The notes beneath the pieces are model-generated. The model saw only the letters and a program-made list of their open reading frames with translations. It did no database searches and was not told the origin of the DNA. Shown one piece after another: positions 9,203 to 20,200 of a stretch of DNA of 64,000 bases. Numbering within the stretch: the first letter of the stretch is position 1; every line of letters starts with the position of its first letter. The DNA is from Caldilineaceae bacterium SB0661_bin_34. Its GTDB lineage: Bacteria; Chloroflexota; Anaerolineae; Caldilineales; Caldilineaceae. The DNA is taken from assembly GCA_009841145.1 (NCBI GenBank), contig VXMJ01000026.1, positions 62,001 through 126,000 of the forward strand, read 5' to 3'. Position numbers and translations under genes: made by a program.

Positions 9203-10195
9203 GTGGACATGCCGACAATTCCTGAGGGGTTTTCACCCATACGAAAGTCGAGACTGATCCGCCTCGACCGGGTGCGTTGGTGGGGGTGCGTTGCGGTACC
9301 GATCCTTCTCCTGTGTACGTTGTGCCACACGCCGGTTGGAGTGCAGGCCCTTTCGGCCTTGACGAGCAGGTCCGCTCGAACAGCCACCTCGACCACGGTG
9401 CCCTTGGAGGTTCAGATTGGGGACCGTCAACACAACCTGCAAGTCCCGTCGGGTACTGTGGCAGACGCTCTTGCATGGAGTCGCATCGCGGTAGGTCCGC
9501 TGGACCTAGTCGATCCCAGTCTCGAAACACCGGTCGATGCCGACATGTACATTCGCATTGTCATCCGCGAACGGCGCGTTTCCGAAGCTCTGGTGCCGGT
9601 CCCCTACGCGGTGGTTTGGGAGGGCGATCCCACGCTTCCCATAGACCATCAGGCACTGCGCGCACCCGGCCGCGCCGGTTCGACGGTACAGCGAAACCTG
9701 GACGAACACCATGACGGGCAAGCCATGCCCGATCTCCGGCGCACGGAATCCTGGTTGGCGGACGCACCACAGCCAAGGCGGATTGCCTACGGCCGGATGA
9801 TTGTCCGCCGAGTATACGAATCGCCTGCAGGCGATTCTGTGGACTACTGGCGGAAAATGCGTATGTGGACCACGAGCTACAGTCCCGCGCGGGCCGGAAC
9901 GCCAACCGACGCCCCTTGGTATGGCTACACCTTCTCCGGAGAACCTATGCGCAACGGCATTGTGGCGGCGGACCTGGATGTTCTGCCGCTTGGCACCCGG
10001 GTCTTTGTTGAGGGATACGGCGAGGGCGAGGTGCTTGACACGGGTGGCGGCCTAGGCCCGCGGGATCTGGATTTGGGGTATACCGACGAGGACTATCGAA
10101 GCTGGGCCCGGTGGTCGGACGTGTACCTGCTTTGGCCACCGCCGCCGGCTGATGAGATCGTTTGGATTCTGCCGCCGATCCAGGCCGACCGCTAA
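9203..10195 (+). CDS. exported DUF348 / 3D-domain protein (cell-wall hydrolase-like)
   Basis: Predicted exported protein of 330 residues. An N-terminal hydrophobic segment (WWGCVAVPILLLCTLC, roughly residues 25-40) is a signal peptide or anchor. A beta-rich DUF348-like region follows (VEVQIGDRQHNLQ-type start). The C-terminal ~60 residues are a 3D domain: AADLDVLPLGTRVFVEGYG, then EVLDTGGGLGPRDLDLGY, giving the three conserved aspartates. This combination occurs in YabE/YocH-type and Rpf-like peptidoglycan-active proteins with a double-psi barrel fold. GTG 9203 is preferred since GGGGAG lies 7 bases upstream; ATG 9209 and ATG 9173 are alternatives. It leads into the large membrane-protein cluster. 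Confidence 0.8.
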   Translation: MDMPTIPEGFSPIRKSRLIRLDRVRWWGCVAVPILLLCTLCHTPVGVQALSALTSRSARTATSTTVPLEVQIGDRQHNLQVPSGTVADALAWSRIAVGPLDLVDPSLETPVDADMYIRIVIRERRVSEALVPVPYAVVWEGDPTLPIDHQALRAPGRAGSTVQRNLDEHHDGQAMPDLRRTESWLADAPQPRRIAYGRMIVRRVYESPAGDSVDYWRKMRMWTTSYSPARAGTPTDAPWYGYTFSGEPMRNGIVAADLDVLPLGTRVFVEGYGEGEVLDTGGGLGPRDLDLGYTDEDYRSWARWSDVYLLWPPPPADEIVWILPPIQADR

Positions 10196-10228
10196 TCCGT
10201 CGGCGTCCGGTCTCCCTACCCCGATCCC

Positions 10229-13200
10229 ATGGCGGTTCTGGTACCCATGTTGCATGCGATCCGGACACCTCGGACCACATGGTGTCTTGTCCTCATCGTA
10301 GCAGTAGGGTTGGCTGTCCGCGTGTGGCACCTGGACTACGACCAGGGCATGGGAAGCCACCCGGATGAGCGATCCAACAGCTACTACGCCATGCGGATTC
10401 ACGCTCCCGCCAGCCCGGACCTGTGGCTGGACCCGGATCGGAGCCCCTTGAATCCTTTCCTCAATCCAGACGGTGCCGAAAAACACAACTTCACCTACGG
10501 TCATTTCCCCCTGTATTTGGGTGTGGCTGTCGCCCACGCCCTGCATCGAACGGGGCCACTGTTGGAGTCTGTCGGCATCGGTGGCAGGTTCCTGGAGGCA
10601 GTCCGGAACGGCATCCGCAATCCACAGGACCTGTTGTTCGGAGCCCGTCTCGCAATCGCATTGCTTGACACGGCCACGATCGTCCTGGTGTTTCTGTTGG
10701 GCCACCAAGTGTATGGTTCCGGAACCGGACTGGTGGCCGCCGGCTGGTACGCCTTGGCCATGCAGCCCGTCAAGGACAGCCACTTCTTTGCGTTCGATCC
10801 CGCTGCAACCACGTTTTTGGTTCTGGCAGGCCTTGGCAGTGTGTTGATGTTGCAGGACGGACGGCGCGGACTGGGGGTGGTTCTGGCAGGCCTGGGTATT
10901 GGTCTGAGTGTATCGTCCAAATTCTCCGCGCTGGTGTCCATCGGGATGCCTATCGTGGCCGGCTGGTTGGCGGTGGCGGCACCGACCATGGCTTGGCGGT
11001 CTGTTTCATTGCCGACGCGAAGTGCCCGCGGCGCGGCCATGGTGGCTCTGGCAGTGTCCATCGGTTTCATCGCATTCGCTGTGACCAGTCCCTTCTCCCT
11101 CCTGGACTGGGCACAGTACCGATTTGCCGTGATCGACATGCAGGGAGACATGGTGAGCGGTGCCAGCGACTGGCCGTTCACGCGCCAGTATCGGGGCACC
11201 CTTCCGTACCTTTACTTCCTGCGCCAGCAACTGCAGTATGGCCTTTGGTTTCCCCTGGGACTTGCCACCTGCATCGGCAGTGGATGGCTGATCCTGCGGG
11301 CCGTGGCCTCCGTGACGGGACGGGTCCGATCATGGTTGTTGCGGCCGAGACCGGGGGAGTGGGTGATGCTGGCCTGGGTTGTGCCCTATTTCCTGCTTAC
11401 AGGAGTCTTCCTGGCCAAGTTCAACCGGTACATGCTCCCGTTGTTGCCGTTCATGATCATCCTCGGCGCAGCTTGGGCCACCTGGTTCCTCGGTTGGTGG
11501 GGTTCCAGCCGGCGTGGACAGTGGATGTCCTCGGTATCTGTTCCGGAAGGCACCCCACGCCTCGGGGCGAAAAGGTCCAACCGATTTGGCTGGGCATGTA
11601 TTGCGCTGGTTACCGTTGGGAGCGCCTTTTGGCTCGCAGCCAACATTCAGGGAATCTATCGCAGCAGCCACACCTGGTTGGAGGCCTCACGCTGGATTTA
11701 CACCAATGTCGAACCCGGTTCCACCATCATGTGGGAGCTGTGGGACGACCCCTTGCCGCGTGAAATCACGGACTCCGACGGAAACGTCCGCAACGCTCGG
11801 ACGGAAGGCTACCGATACGTGGAGTTCAGCGCATTTGATAACGACGACGAAACCAAGTTGGCGTCTCTGGCGGCCGGACTGGCGGCCGCAGACTATGTGG
11901 TGTACAGCTCCAATCGTATCTACGACAGTGTGCCTCGCCTTCCCCCACGGTACCCCATGACCATCCGCTACTACCAGGCCATGTGGTCCGGCGAACTGGG
12001 ATTCGAGGAGGTGTTTCGGGCGGATGCGGACCCTCGGCTGTTCGGAGTCAGGATGGGTGATGACAACGCCGATGAAAGCTGGAGTTTGTACGACCATCCC
12101 CCGGTTAGCATCTTTCAAAAACGGCGGACAATGACCGAATCGGAGGTGCACTCTCTGCTCGAACCCCATCTGGCGCATGCGCGGCACTGGTGGTTGCCAC
12201 AGCCGACTCTCGTTGAGAGAGGCGTTCTTGGCGCTGTGAACTTCGGTTTGGGTCTGCTGGCCGGAGGAGACATCGAAGATGTGTCGATGGATGTCCGAGA
12301 GCCGGACGCCCGTACCCTGAGGGCACTGGCCGGACGGTTGCTGTTTGGTCCTCCCACCGGTCTTGTCCTGGACCACCAACTGATTCCCGACGGGCCATTC
12401 GACAACTATCGATTCAACCAGTTGTTCAGCCTTAGGGCGAGTCTGGCCGTGTTCGGCGGCTGGCTGGTCATATTCATGCTAGCCCTGATTGCCTGGCCAT
12501 TTCTGTTCCGGCTGTTTCCGTCGCTGCCCGACAAGGGATGGATGCTGGCCCGCCTCACAGGTTTGCTGGGAGCTTCCCTGCCGGTGTGGTGGGTGGCCCA
12601 CGCCGGCATCCGGGCATTCACGGTCCAGGGGCTCTGGACGACCGTGGTGCTGTTCGCCGTATTGGCTGCGGGCAGTGCCTGGCAGCAGCGTACGGAACTC
12701 CGGGCAACCCTCGTGTTGCGTTGGCGGTTGCTGTTGACAATCGAAGCCGGGGTGCTGTTGGCTGTGCTCGTCATGTCGGTCCTGCGCTTGGCCAATCCCG
12801 ACCTTTGGCACCCGTGGGAAGGCGGCGAGAAATTCATGGACATCGCAATGGTGAACGGAATACTTGCCAGTCCGTCCTTTCCGCCCATCGATCCCCACTT
12901 CGCCGGCAAGTACATCAACTACTACTACTTTGGCCAATACCTCGTGGCGTTCCTAGCCAAGCTGACAGGTATCTGGAGCGAGGTGTTCTATAACGTCGCG
13001 CTCGTGGTTTGGTTTGCCCTGACAGTGCAACTCGCGTGGGCAAGTGCCTTCTATTTCCACCATGCCCAAGGCGGCGGCCACCAAGCGTGGTGGGTTTCCC
13101 TGCGCCGCGCACTGTGGGCACCTTTCCTACTCGTGGGCATCGGCAATCTGTGTGGCGCATTGATGCAGCTTGACGCGTGGAGAGGACGAGTGCTTTGGGA

Positions 13201-14803
13201 TTCCGGCCCGCTCCCCGAACAGCTATGGCCAACTAGGGTGGTGGGAGATGTTCTGGCAGGAGCGTTTGATGATGCCCGGAACGGTTCGCTGGCCGCCCAT
13301 GATTGGTGGGCCAGCAGCCGCACCATCCCTGCCACCATTACGGAGTTTCCCTATTGGAGTTTTCTGTTCGGAGACCTCCATGCCCACCTAATGGCGCTTC
13401 CGCTGGCCCTCGGTGTGTGTGCCTTGGTGGTAATTGGCCTCAACTTCGATTTGTCCCGCCGGCAGGCGGTAGCTTTGCTTGGATGTGCCGCGATTCTGTG
13501 GAGCGTGTTGGTTGCAACCAACCTCTGGGAATTGCCGCTTTACGGCGGCCTGATTCTTGTGACCGCGACGCTGGTCTGCCTGCGGGTGGGGAACAGTCCC
13601 CGATGGCAGCAATTCGCCGCCATCCCGCTTGTGTTCGGGACAGTGGCCTATCTGGCCGGTCTCCCGTTCTGGCGAACGTTTGAACTCACATCTGCGGTGG
13701 GCGGTCTGGACCTTGTCCGGGGCGGTGACGAACTGGCTCCCTGGCTGAAAATGTGGGGCTTGTTTGTGGTGCTGGTTCTAAGTTGGCAGGTGTTGCAGGT
13801 CAAGGCCGGGCCTGGGCAACGCCTGTCACATCGGACTGTAGCCGACTGGTGGTTGGCCGCGGCTTTGGTCGCCCTGGCCACGGCCACGCTTCTGTGGTGG
13901 GAACTTCCCGTGTTGCTTCTGACCGGCACCATGCTGGCCGTTGCCTTGTGGCTCGTGTGGCAACAACGGTCCACACCTGATTCCATCGACTTTCAAGTCA
14001 ATCTGCTCCTATTGGCCGTCACGGGCATCTGGGCCGGCAGCCAAGTGGTCTACGTGGCCGACTTCCTGAACGGTAGCGACTACTACAGAATGAATACCGT
14101 ATTCAAGTTCTTCTTTCAGGCCTGGGTCCTGGTCGCCCTGGCCGGTTCCATGGCCCTGCCCGGGCTCTGGCAACGGTTGCGGCAGGCATGGGGGCTGCGC
14201 GTGACGCAAGCCGCGCGGTTGGCCTTCGGGGTTCTGCTGGCCGCCTCGCTCGTGTTTCTACCGTTGGGTACCCCGTCCCGCCTGATGCGTCGTTTCGATG
14301 TCCCACCGGCACCTTTCTCAACGTTGAACGGCCTGGAATTCATGCGCTTTGGCGAGTACTTGTGGCCCGCGGGAGGGGACTTCATTGAGCTTGCATCGGA
14401 CATGGATGCCATCAACTGGCTGAATGCCAACATTGACAAGGCCTGGGTCATTCTGGAGTCGAGCGAGACGGACTACTACCGTGCCGGCGGAACCCGGGCG
14501 GCAACATTCACGGGCCTGCCCGGCCTGATGGGGAGCCACCAGAACGAAAAGCGGCATCCGGAACTCGTGGCCAGCCGGTCCGCGCTGCACCGCACCCTAT
14601 GGACAACCCGGGATCACCAGGTGTTGCTCGACTTGTTGCAAACCCACTCCATTGCCTTGATTTATGCCGGCCAATTGGAACATGCCGAACATCCGGATGG
14701 CGTGGCACGGTTCGCGTCCATGTACGAAGAGGGGTTGCTTGATCTCCTGTATGACTCCGACCTCACCCGGATCTACGCGGTTCCGGCCGTGTACCGGGGT
14801 TGA
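10229..14803 (+). CDS. giant polytopic protein: GT39-like N-terminal half + DUF2298 (Chlor_Arch_YYY) C-terminal half
   Basis: Membrane protein of 1524 residues, about twice the size of a usual GT39/PMT protein. The first ~560 residues resemble lipid-carrier-dependent glycosyltransferases: a first helix, then an external loop with HPDERSN, the acidic site where such enzymes bind donor and metal. From about residue 740 it is DUF2298: GGEKFMDIA (from 865), an INYYYFG loop, TEFPYWSFLFGDLHAH (1038-1053) and MNTVFKFFFQAW (1288-1299). The same motifs recur in the next gene. DUF2298 has no established function; family records tie it to Chloroflexota and archaea. Start is uncertain (ATG 10229 or 10247, neither with a good ribosome site). 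Substrates unknown. Confidence 0.8.
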   Translation: MAVLVPMLHAIRTPRTTWCLVLIVAVGLAVRVWHLDYDQGMGSHPDERSNSYYAMRIHAPASPDLWLDPDRSPLNPFLNPDGAEKHNFTYGHFPLYLGVAVAHALHRTGPLLESVGIGGRFLEAVRNGIRNPQDLLFGARLAIALLDTATIVLVFLLGHQVYGSGTGLVAAGWYALAMQPVKDSHFFAFDPAATTFLVLAGLGSVLMLQDGRRGLGVVLAGLGIGLSVSSKFSALVSIGMPIVAGWLAVAAPTMAWRSVSLPTRSARGAAMVALAVSIGFIAFAVTSPFSLLDWAQYRFAVIDMQGDMVSGASDWPFTRQYRGTLPYLYFLRQQLQYGLWFPLGLATCIGSGWLILRAVASVTGRVRSWLLRPRPGEWVMLAWVVPYFLLTGVFLAKFNRYMLPLLPFMIILGAAWATWFLGWWGSSRRGQWMSSVSVPEGTPRLGAKRSNRFGWACIALVTVGSAFWLAANIQGIYRSSHTWLEASRWIYTNVEPGSTIMWELWDDPLPREITDSDGNVRNARTEGYRYVEFSAFDNDDETKLASLAAGLAAADYVVYSSNRIYDSVPRLPPRYPMTIRYYQAMWSGELGFEEVFRADADPRLFGVRMGDDNADESWSLYDHPPVSIFQKRRTMTESEVHSLLEPHLAHARHWWLPQPTLVERGVLGAVNFGLGLLAGGDIEDVSMDVREPDARTLRALAGRLLFGPPTGLVLDHQLIPDGPFDNYRFNQLFSLRASLAVFGGWLVIFMLALIAWPFLFRLFPSLPDKGWMLARLTGLLGASLPVWWVAHAGIRAFTVQGLWTTVVLFAVLAAGSAWQQRTELRATLVLRWRLLLTIEAGVLLAVLVMSVLRLANPDLWHPWEGGEKFMDIAMVNGILASPSFPPIDPHFAGKYINYYYFGQYLVAFLAKLTGIWSEVFYNVALVVWFALTVQLAWASAFYFHHAQGGGHQAWWVSLRRALWAPFLLVGIGNLCGALMQLDAWRGRVLWDSGPLPEQLWPTRVVGDVLAGAFDDARNGSLAAHDWWASSRTIPATITEFPYWSFLFGDLHAHLMALPLALGVCALVVIGLNFDLSRRQAVALLGCAAILWSVLVATNLWELPLYGGLILVTATLVCLRVGNSPRWQQFAAIPLVFGTVAYLAGLPFWRTFELTSAVGGLDLVRGGDELAPWLKMWGLFVVLVLSWQVLQVKAGPGQRLSHRTVADWWLAAALVALATATLLWWELPVLLLTGTMLAVALWLVWQQRSTPDSIDFQVNLLLLAVTGIWAGSQVVYVADFLNGSDYYRMNTVFKFFFQAWVLVALAGSMALPGLWQRLRQAWGLRVTQAARLAFGVLLAASLVFLPLGTPSRLMRRFDVPPAPFSTLNGLEFMRFGEYLWPAGGDFIELASDMDAINWLNANIDKAWVILESSETDYYRAGGTRAATFTGLPGLMGSHQNEKRHPELVASRSALHRTLWTTRDHQVLLDLLQTHSIALIYAGQLEHAEHPDGVARFASMYEEGLLDLLYDSDLTRIYAVPAVYRG

Positions 14804-14830
14804 CCGGCACCATTGAATCCATCGGCAACC

Positions 14831-17242
14831 ATGAACACACTTGAATGGGGTGCAGTCCTCCGCTGGTGCGTCGTGGTCCAGGCATGGGCCCTTCCCTGCC
14901 AGATTCTGTGCCCCGTTCTGTTTCCGAACCTGCCGCACAGGGGCGTCCTTTTTGCCAAGACCCTGGCCGTATTGCTTGTCGGCTTCGGCAGCTGGATTCT
15001 GTATGCCTGGCTGCACTTGCCTTTCGACCCGTGGCTGCCGTGGCTGACCTGGACACTGCTGTGTGTCGGCGCGTGGACCCTGTGGCGCAGGGAACAGCGG
15101 CGAGGCCACATTGCGGGCCATTCCAACCCGCCTGCTGCAGCCGAAGGCATTGCTTGGCCGTCGGTTGAGCTCGTCTTCTGGGGACCCTTTCTGTTCTGGC
15201 TGTGGGTGGCAAGCCTTCAACCCGGGGTGTTCCATACGGAGCAGCCGATGGATTTCATGTTCATCAACAGTCTGTGGAACAGTCGGCAATACCCGCCTCA
15301 GGACGCCTGGTTGGCCGGTCAGCCCATCAGCTACTACTACCTGGGCTATTGGTTGTTAACAACGGTTGCCAAGGCGGCCGCAGTGCAACCGGCCTTGGCC
15401 TACCACATCGGACAGGCCACATGGTTTGCACTTCTGATTGCCGGTGCGCTGGGTATGGGCGGGAGCCTAGCCGGGATGTCCCGCAGACGGTTTGACTGGA
15501 TGGCCGGAGGAGTGACCGCCGCCGCCGTGGCGGTCATGGGGAATCTGCAGGTGGTCCGGGACCAACTGGCTGCGCGCGGCATTGGCTTGGAGCGTCTGTC
15601 GAACCAGTTGGGTTGGCAGCCGTTGGATGTGGGCAACGGTGCGAACGTCTCGTGGTACGGACCTGAATGGGGTTCCTGGTGGTGGTGGGACAGTACACGG
15701 GTCATGGCCGACCGCAGGCTTGATGGAGGCCACTTGGAGGTAATCACGGAGTTTCCGTTCTTCAGCTTCCTGCTCGGCGACAATCACCCTCATGTCCTGT
15801 CGGCTCCATTCCTGTTCCTTTCGATGGGTCTGGCCCTGCAGTGGCTGGCCGGTGCACGCGGTCAAGCCCATTCCCATGTCACCCTGCACCGGTTCGGTTT
15901 GGCAGTGACTCTGGTCGCCGCCGCGTTTTTCATGAACACTTGGGATGTCCTGTCCGTTTGCGGGTTGCTGGCGGCAGCGGCGGTCCTGAGTGATCCGGGA
16001 ATCGATACATGGCGTCGACGTATCGGTGTCTTCGGGTTGGCTGTTCCAACCATGCTGGCCGCTGCCGCAGTGATGGTCGTGCCCTATCTGTTGACCAGTC
16101 GGAACCAAGTGGAGGGAGTGGCATTCAATCTTCTGAATCCAAGTCGGCCTGGCCAGTTCCTGTTGATGTGGGCTCCGCTGCTGTCCGGTGCCGTGTTGAG
16201 CCTTTGGATGTTGCACCGAACCCGTTCGCGCGATTGGACAGGTGCTTTGGTATGGATTGGCGGAGCACTATTGCTGGGCCTTGCCTGGATGTTGGCGGCA
16301 ACGTTTGGGCCACCCGCCCATCGCCTTTCTGCGGTGCTGGGGATCGACTTGCGGGTATTGCAGTCGCTGATTGCGGAGCGCTGGGCCCTCGGATGGATCG
16401 TGCCCGTTCTCCTGCTCGCGCTGCTCGGCTGGTCGTGCAACAGTCTCAGACAAGCGGTGGATGTGCCCCATCCAGGGTACCCGGGCGCGGTATTGCACGC
16501 CGTGTTGCTGACGGGGGCGGTCCTTTTGTTGACCGTGCCCGAGTTCCTGTTTCTGCACGATGTCTTCGGACCCTTGGCCAGAATGAACACGGTGTTCAAG
16601 TTCCATTACCAGGCTTGGATCCTGTTGGCTGTTACGGGTTCGACAACCATCGCCATCCTCCTGCGCGGGCGGCGGCGGTTTGCGGGCGCGTTGGCAGCCG
16701 GAATTGTCGGCACCGCATTTGCCGTTGGGTTGTTGTACCCCGTGTCTGCATTGGCCGGGAAGGCCGCCGGTGCGAGTCGACCACCGTCCCTGCATGCCCT
16801 GCGCGACCTGCATCGGTACGATCCGGCTCGGGCGGCGGCGGTGGACTGGATTCGTCGCCACACGCATCCGGAAGCGGTAATTGCGGAGGCCCCCGGCATC
16901 AGTTACCGACCGGAGACAAGCTGGGTCAGTGGCTTGACCGGCCGACCGACGCTGCTGGGTTGGCAAGGCCACGAGGCACAGTGGCGAGGGAAACCATTCA
17001 CCACTCAGGCGGTTGCAAGGGTCGACGCATTGGAGGGCATGTACGTCCGGCGAGGCATTGACGACATCGTGGCGCTGATGCGCCTCTGGGGCGTGGAGTA
17101 CCTGCTCCTGGGGCCCACCGAAGAATCACGGTTTGCCGTGTCGGTGCAACGCCGGCAGGAGTTGCAGTCGGTCCTTGTCACCGTGTGGTCCATGGAACCC
17201 TATCTCCTGTTGGCGCGGCCGGACGTTGTACCCAGGGGTTGA
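14831..17242 (+). CDS. DUF2298 (Chlor_Arch_YYY) polytopic membrane protein
   Basis: Membrane protein of 803 residues with many predicted helices. It carries the DUF2298 set seen in the preceding gene: PMDFMFINSLW, ISYYYLGYW, ITEFPFFSFLLGDNHPH (about 305-321), MNTVFKFHYQAW (585-596) and a soluble C-terminal AAVDWIRRHTHPEAVIAEA. That last part corresponds to DAINWLNANIDKAWVILES in the neighbour, a nucleotide-sugar-like or periplasmic domain of unknown role. Conserved Asp/His in the GDxHxH loop could be catalytic (inference). ATG 14831 is chosen; a TTG at 14813 is in frame. It follows the giant gene by 27 bp and precedes the Agl23-like gene by 12 bp, so the three are probably one transcript. Confidence 0.82.
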   Translation: MNTLEWGAVLRWCVVVQAWALPCQILCPVLFPNLPHRGVLFAKTLAVLLVGFGSWILYAWLHLPFDPWLPWLTWTLLCVGAWTLWRREQRRGHIAGHSNPPAAAEGIAWPSVELVFWGPFLFWLWVASLQPGVFHTEQPMDFMFINSLWNSRQYPPQDAWLAGQPISYYYLGYWLLTTVAKAAAVQPALAYHIGQATWFALLIAGALGMGGSLAGMSRRRFDWMAGGVTAAAVAVMGNLQVVRDQLAARGIGLERLSNQLGWQPLDVGNGANVSWYGPEWGSWWWWDSTRVMADRRLDGGHLEVITEFPFFSFLLGDNHPHVLSAPFLFLSMGLALQWLAGARGQAHSHVTLHRFGLAVTLVAAAFFMNTWDVLSVCGLLAAAAVLSDPGIDTWRRRIGVFGLAVPTMLAAAAVMVVPYLLTSRNQVEGVAFNLLNPSRPGQFLLMWAPLLSGAVLSLWMLHRTRSRDWTGALVWIGGALLLGLAWMLAATFGPPAHRLSAVLGIDLRVLQSLIAERWALGWIVPVLLLALLGWSCNSLRQAVDVPHPGYPGAVLHAVLLTGAVLLLTVPEFLFLHDVFGPLARMNTVFKFHYQAWILLAVTGSTTIAILLRGRRRFAGALAAGIVGTAFAVGLLYPVSALAGKAAGASRPPSLHALRDLHRYDPARAAAVDWIRRHTHPEAVIAEAPGISYRPETSWVSGLTGRPTLLGWQGHEAQWRGKPFTTQAVARVDALEGMYVRRGIDDIVALMRLWGVEYLLLGPTEESRFAVSVQRRQELQSVLVTVWSMEPYLLLARPDVVPRG

Positions 17243-17254
17243 ATACCGGCAGTC

Positions 17255-20200
17255 ATGTCAACCGTTCACACATCGGGCGCGGCGGACCGATATTCCGACG
17301 CGGCAACCGGCGCTGTCGGCGGGCGGGAATCCGGGCTGCGGTCGTTGACGTTCGAGCACTGGCTCTGGGTGTCGCTGACCTTGGTGGCCTTGGGCATGCG
17401 TCTGGTAGGCCTGGGAGATCGCGCACTGTCGCACGACGAAAGCCTCCATGCACTGTACTCGTGGTACATCACGGACGCCTTCAACTACAGCCATGATCCC
17501 ATGATGCACGGCCCGTTCCTGTTTCATGTGAACGCCCTGATGTACCTGCTGTTCGGGGCGTCGGACTTCACGGCCCGGTTGTTTCCGGCCCTGGTTGGCA
17601 CCGCCACGGTGGCATCGCTCTGGTGGTTCCGCGGCATCCTGGGCCGGCGTGGAGCCCTGCTGGCAGCGGTCCTATTGACCATCAGCCCCTCGCTGCTGTT
17701 TCACAGCCGGTACATCCGCAACGACATTTACGTGGCGTTGTGCAGTTTGTTGTGGGCCTTGGGACTGATTCGCTACGTGCAGACCGGCTTGCAGCGCTGG
17801 CTGTACCTTCTGGCATCCAGCATGCTGGTGGCCCTGATCAGCAAGGAGAACGCGTTCATCACGGGAGCCATTTTCGGACTCTTCAGCCTTTGCGGTGCCG
17901 GATGGGGCATATGGCGGACTCAGGAAGCGACTCGGCTTGCCGCCTGCCGCCTCGCGGACACCGCCATCGTCATGGCGGTCCTGGTAGCGCCGTTTCTCGC
18001 ACCGTTTGCCCTGATCCTGGCCGGAGGCGAGCCCATGCCCGTGGACTACGACGGTCAATCGACCGCGTTGTTGGTCGCGGGTCTGCTCGGCGGTATCGGG
18101 TTGGTCAGCAGCACGGTATTTCTAAGTTCCCTGCGTCCGGTTTGGTGGGATACGGCCCTCACCTACGGGAACCTGCCAATCTTGTTTGCCGGGTTCTGGT
18201 TCGTGGCCCTGGCGTTCTACACCAATCTGTTTTCGGCGGATGCGGGGTTACAGTCCGGAGTGGTGGGCAGCCTGGGCTACTGGCTGGGACAACAGGAAGT
18301 GATGCGCGGCGGCCAGCCGTGGTTCTACTATCTGTATCTGGCCCTGTTGTATGAATTCCTGCCCCTGGCCCTGCTTGTGACCGCAGTCCCCTTGCTGGTC
18401 TGGTATGCCCTGACGAGGTCGTTCCGGGGCCGGCAATCGAGCCGATCCGATCATGAAGTTCCCTGGCTTGTACCGGGTTTCCTGCTCGTCTGGACCATCG
18501 GCAGTTATGCCGGCTACACGGTGGCGGGGGAAAAGATGCCCTGGCTCATGGTCCATCTCGTGTTGCCAACGGTCCTGTTGGGGAGTTGGGTCGCATCCAA
18601 GTGGATAGGCACCGTTTCCCCCAATGACAAGCCGGGGTTGGTTGCCTGTGCCTTGGGCGGCGCGGGGTTTGCCTGCTGGATGTTTGCTGCGGGCCGCACG
18701 CCTTTTTCCGGTAGCGACCAGGAAGCCGTCCGCGAGACCATGCAGTGGCTGCTGCTGGTTGCGGGGGGCTGTGGGCTGCTGGTGCCGTTGGCAGTGGGGC
18801 TTGTCCAGGGCAGGCCGGGCAATGGCCGACTGTTGGGCATGAGTGCAGGCCTGGCACTTGGCATTCTGACGGTGCACGTTGCCTGGAACCTGACCTATGT
18901 GCGGTACGACAGTGCCCGCGAGTATTTGGTCTATGCCCACGGCACTCCCGATGTGAAACAGGTGTTGGCGGACATCAACGCTGTTCGAAAAGCCCTTCCG
19001 GAAGGCTACGATCCAACCGTCATGTACGACCACGAGGTGTCCTGGCCGATGGCGTGGTACTTCCGGGACGATGAAGCGGTACAACTATATGACGGCAGGT
19101 CCCCGACTCCCGACCTGCAGAGAGCCTCCGTTATTTTGGCGGGGGCTGCGATTGCACCCAACATTCGGCCGCTGGTCCAGCGCGACTACGTAACGCGCCG
19201 TTTCCGGTTGATTTGGTGGCCCGAGGAGTCCTACAAGGAGTTCAACGCGTCCTCGCTGCAAGGGGTGTTCCACCGGGAGCAGAGAAGGCAGTGGTTCGAC
19301 CGCTTCCTGTGGAGGACCCACTCCGGGCTGACCGAAGAAGCCTGGCCGCATGTCAATTACTTCGACATGCACGTGAAGCGGGACCTGGCACCCGTGATTT
19401 GGCCGCCCACCGAGTTTCCGACCATCTATGAGACGGCTCCGAACCCCATGTTGAATTCGGAACTCGCCCTGAAACTCGAACTGGCAGGGGTGGTGGGCGG
19501 CTCTGGGACACAGGCGGAATTCGCAAGGCCCCTGGGCGTGTCAATTGGTCTGGAGGGCAGGCGAGTGGTTACCGACGGCGACCGAGACACCGTCTTGGTG
19601 TTTGGCCGGAACGGAGAGCTGCTGTGGGAGGTCGGAGGCCACTGTGATATTGGTGCACCGGAGACCTGCGACGATCTCGATGGCGACGGTCCCTTCAGGC
19701 TTGGCGACGGGCAGTTCAACGAACCGTGGGGCGCTGCCATGGACGCCGATGGACGGTTGTTTGTTGCGGACACCTGGAATCACAGGGTCCAAAGATTTTC
19801 CTCGGATGGCAGGTTTGAGTTGGCCTGGGGAGCAGCACTGGACCAGGAAGCGCCAAACCGGAACCCGATCGGCCTGTACGGTCCCAGAGGAATCGCCGTT
19901 GAAGCGGACGGTAGTATCGTGGTCGCGGACACAGGTCACCACCGCCTGCTGCGGTTTTCGCCCGAAGGCGTTCTGATGGCGGAAATCGGCTCTTCCGGCG
20001 CGGGGCCGGTCCAATTCCAGGAACCGGTTGCGGTATTGCCGGGGGCAAACGGCGACCTCTGGGTCACCGACACCTGGAACGGTCGGATTCAACGGATCTC
20101 GGCTGCGAATGTGTCGCTGGGCGAAATTTCGGTGCCCCTGTCCATGTGGTCAACCCGCCACCCCGACGACAAGCCGTTTGTCGGGGTGGTGCCAGGTGGC

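Noticed and set aside
10820..10885. repeated 14-mer (gttctggcaggcct)
   Set aside because: Both copies encode LAGLG-like helix segments in the same protein; not a functional DNA repeat.
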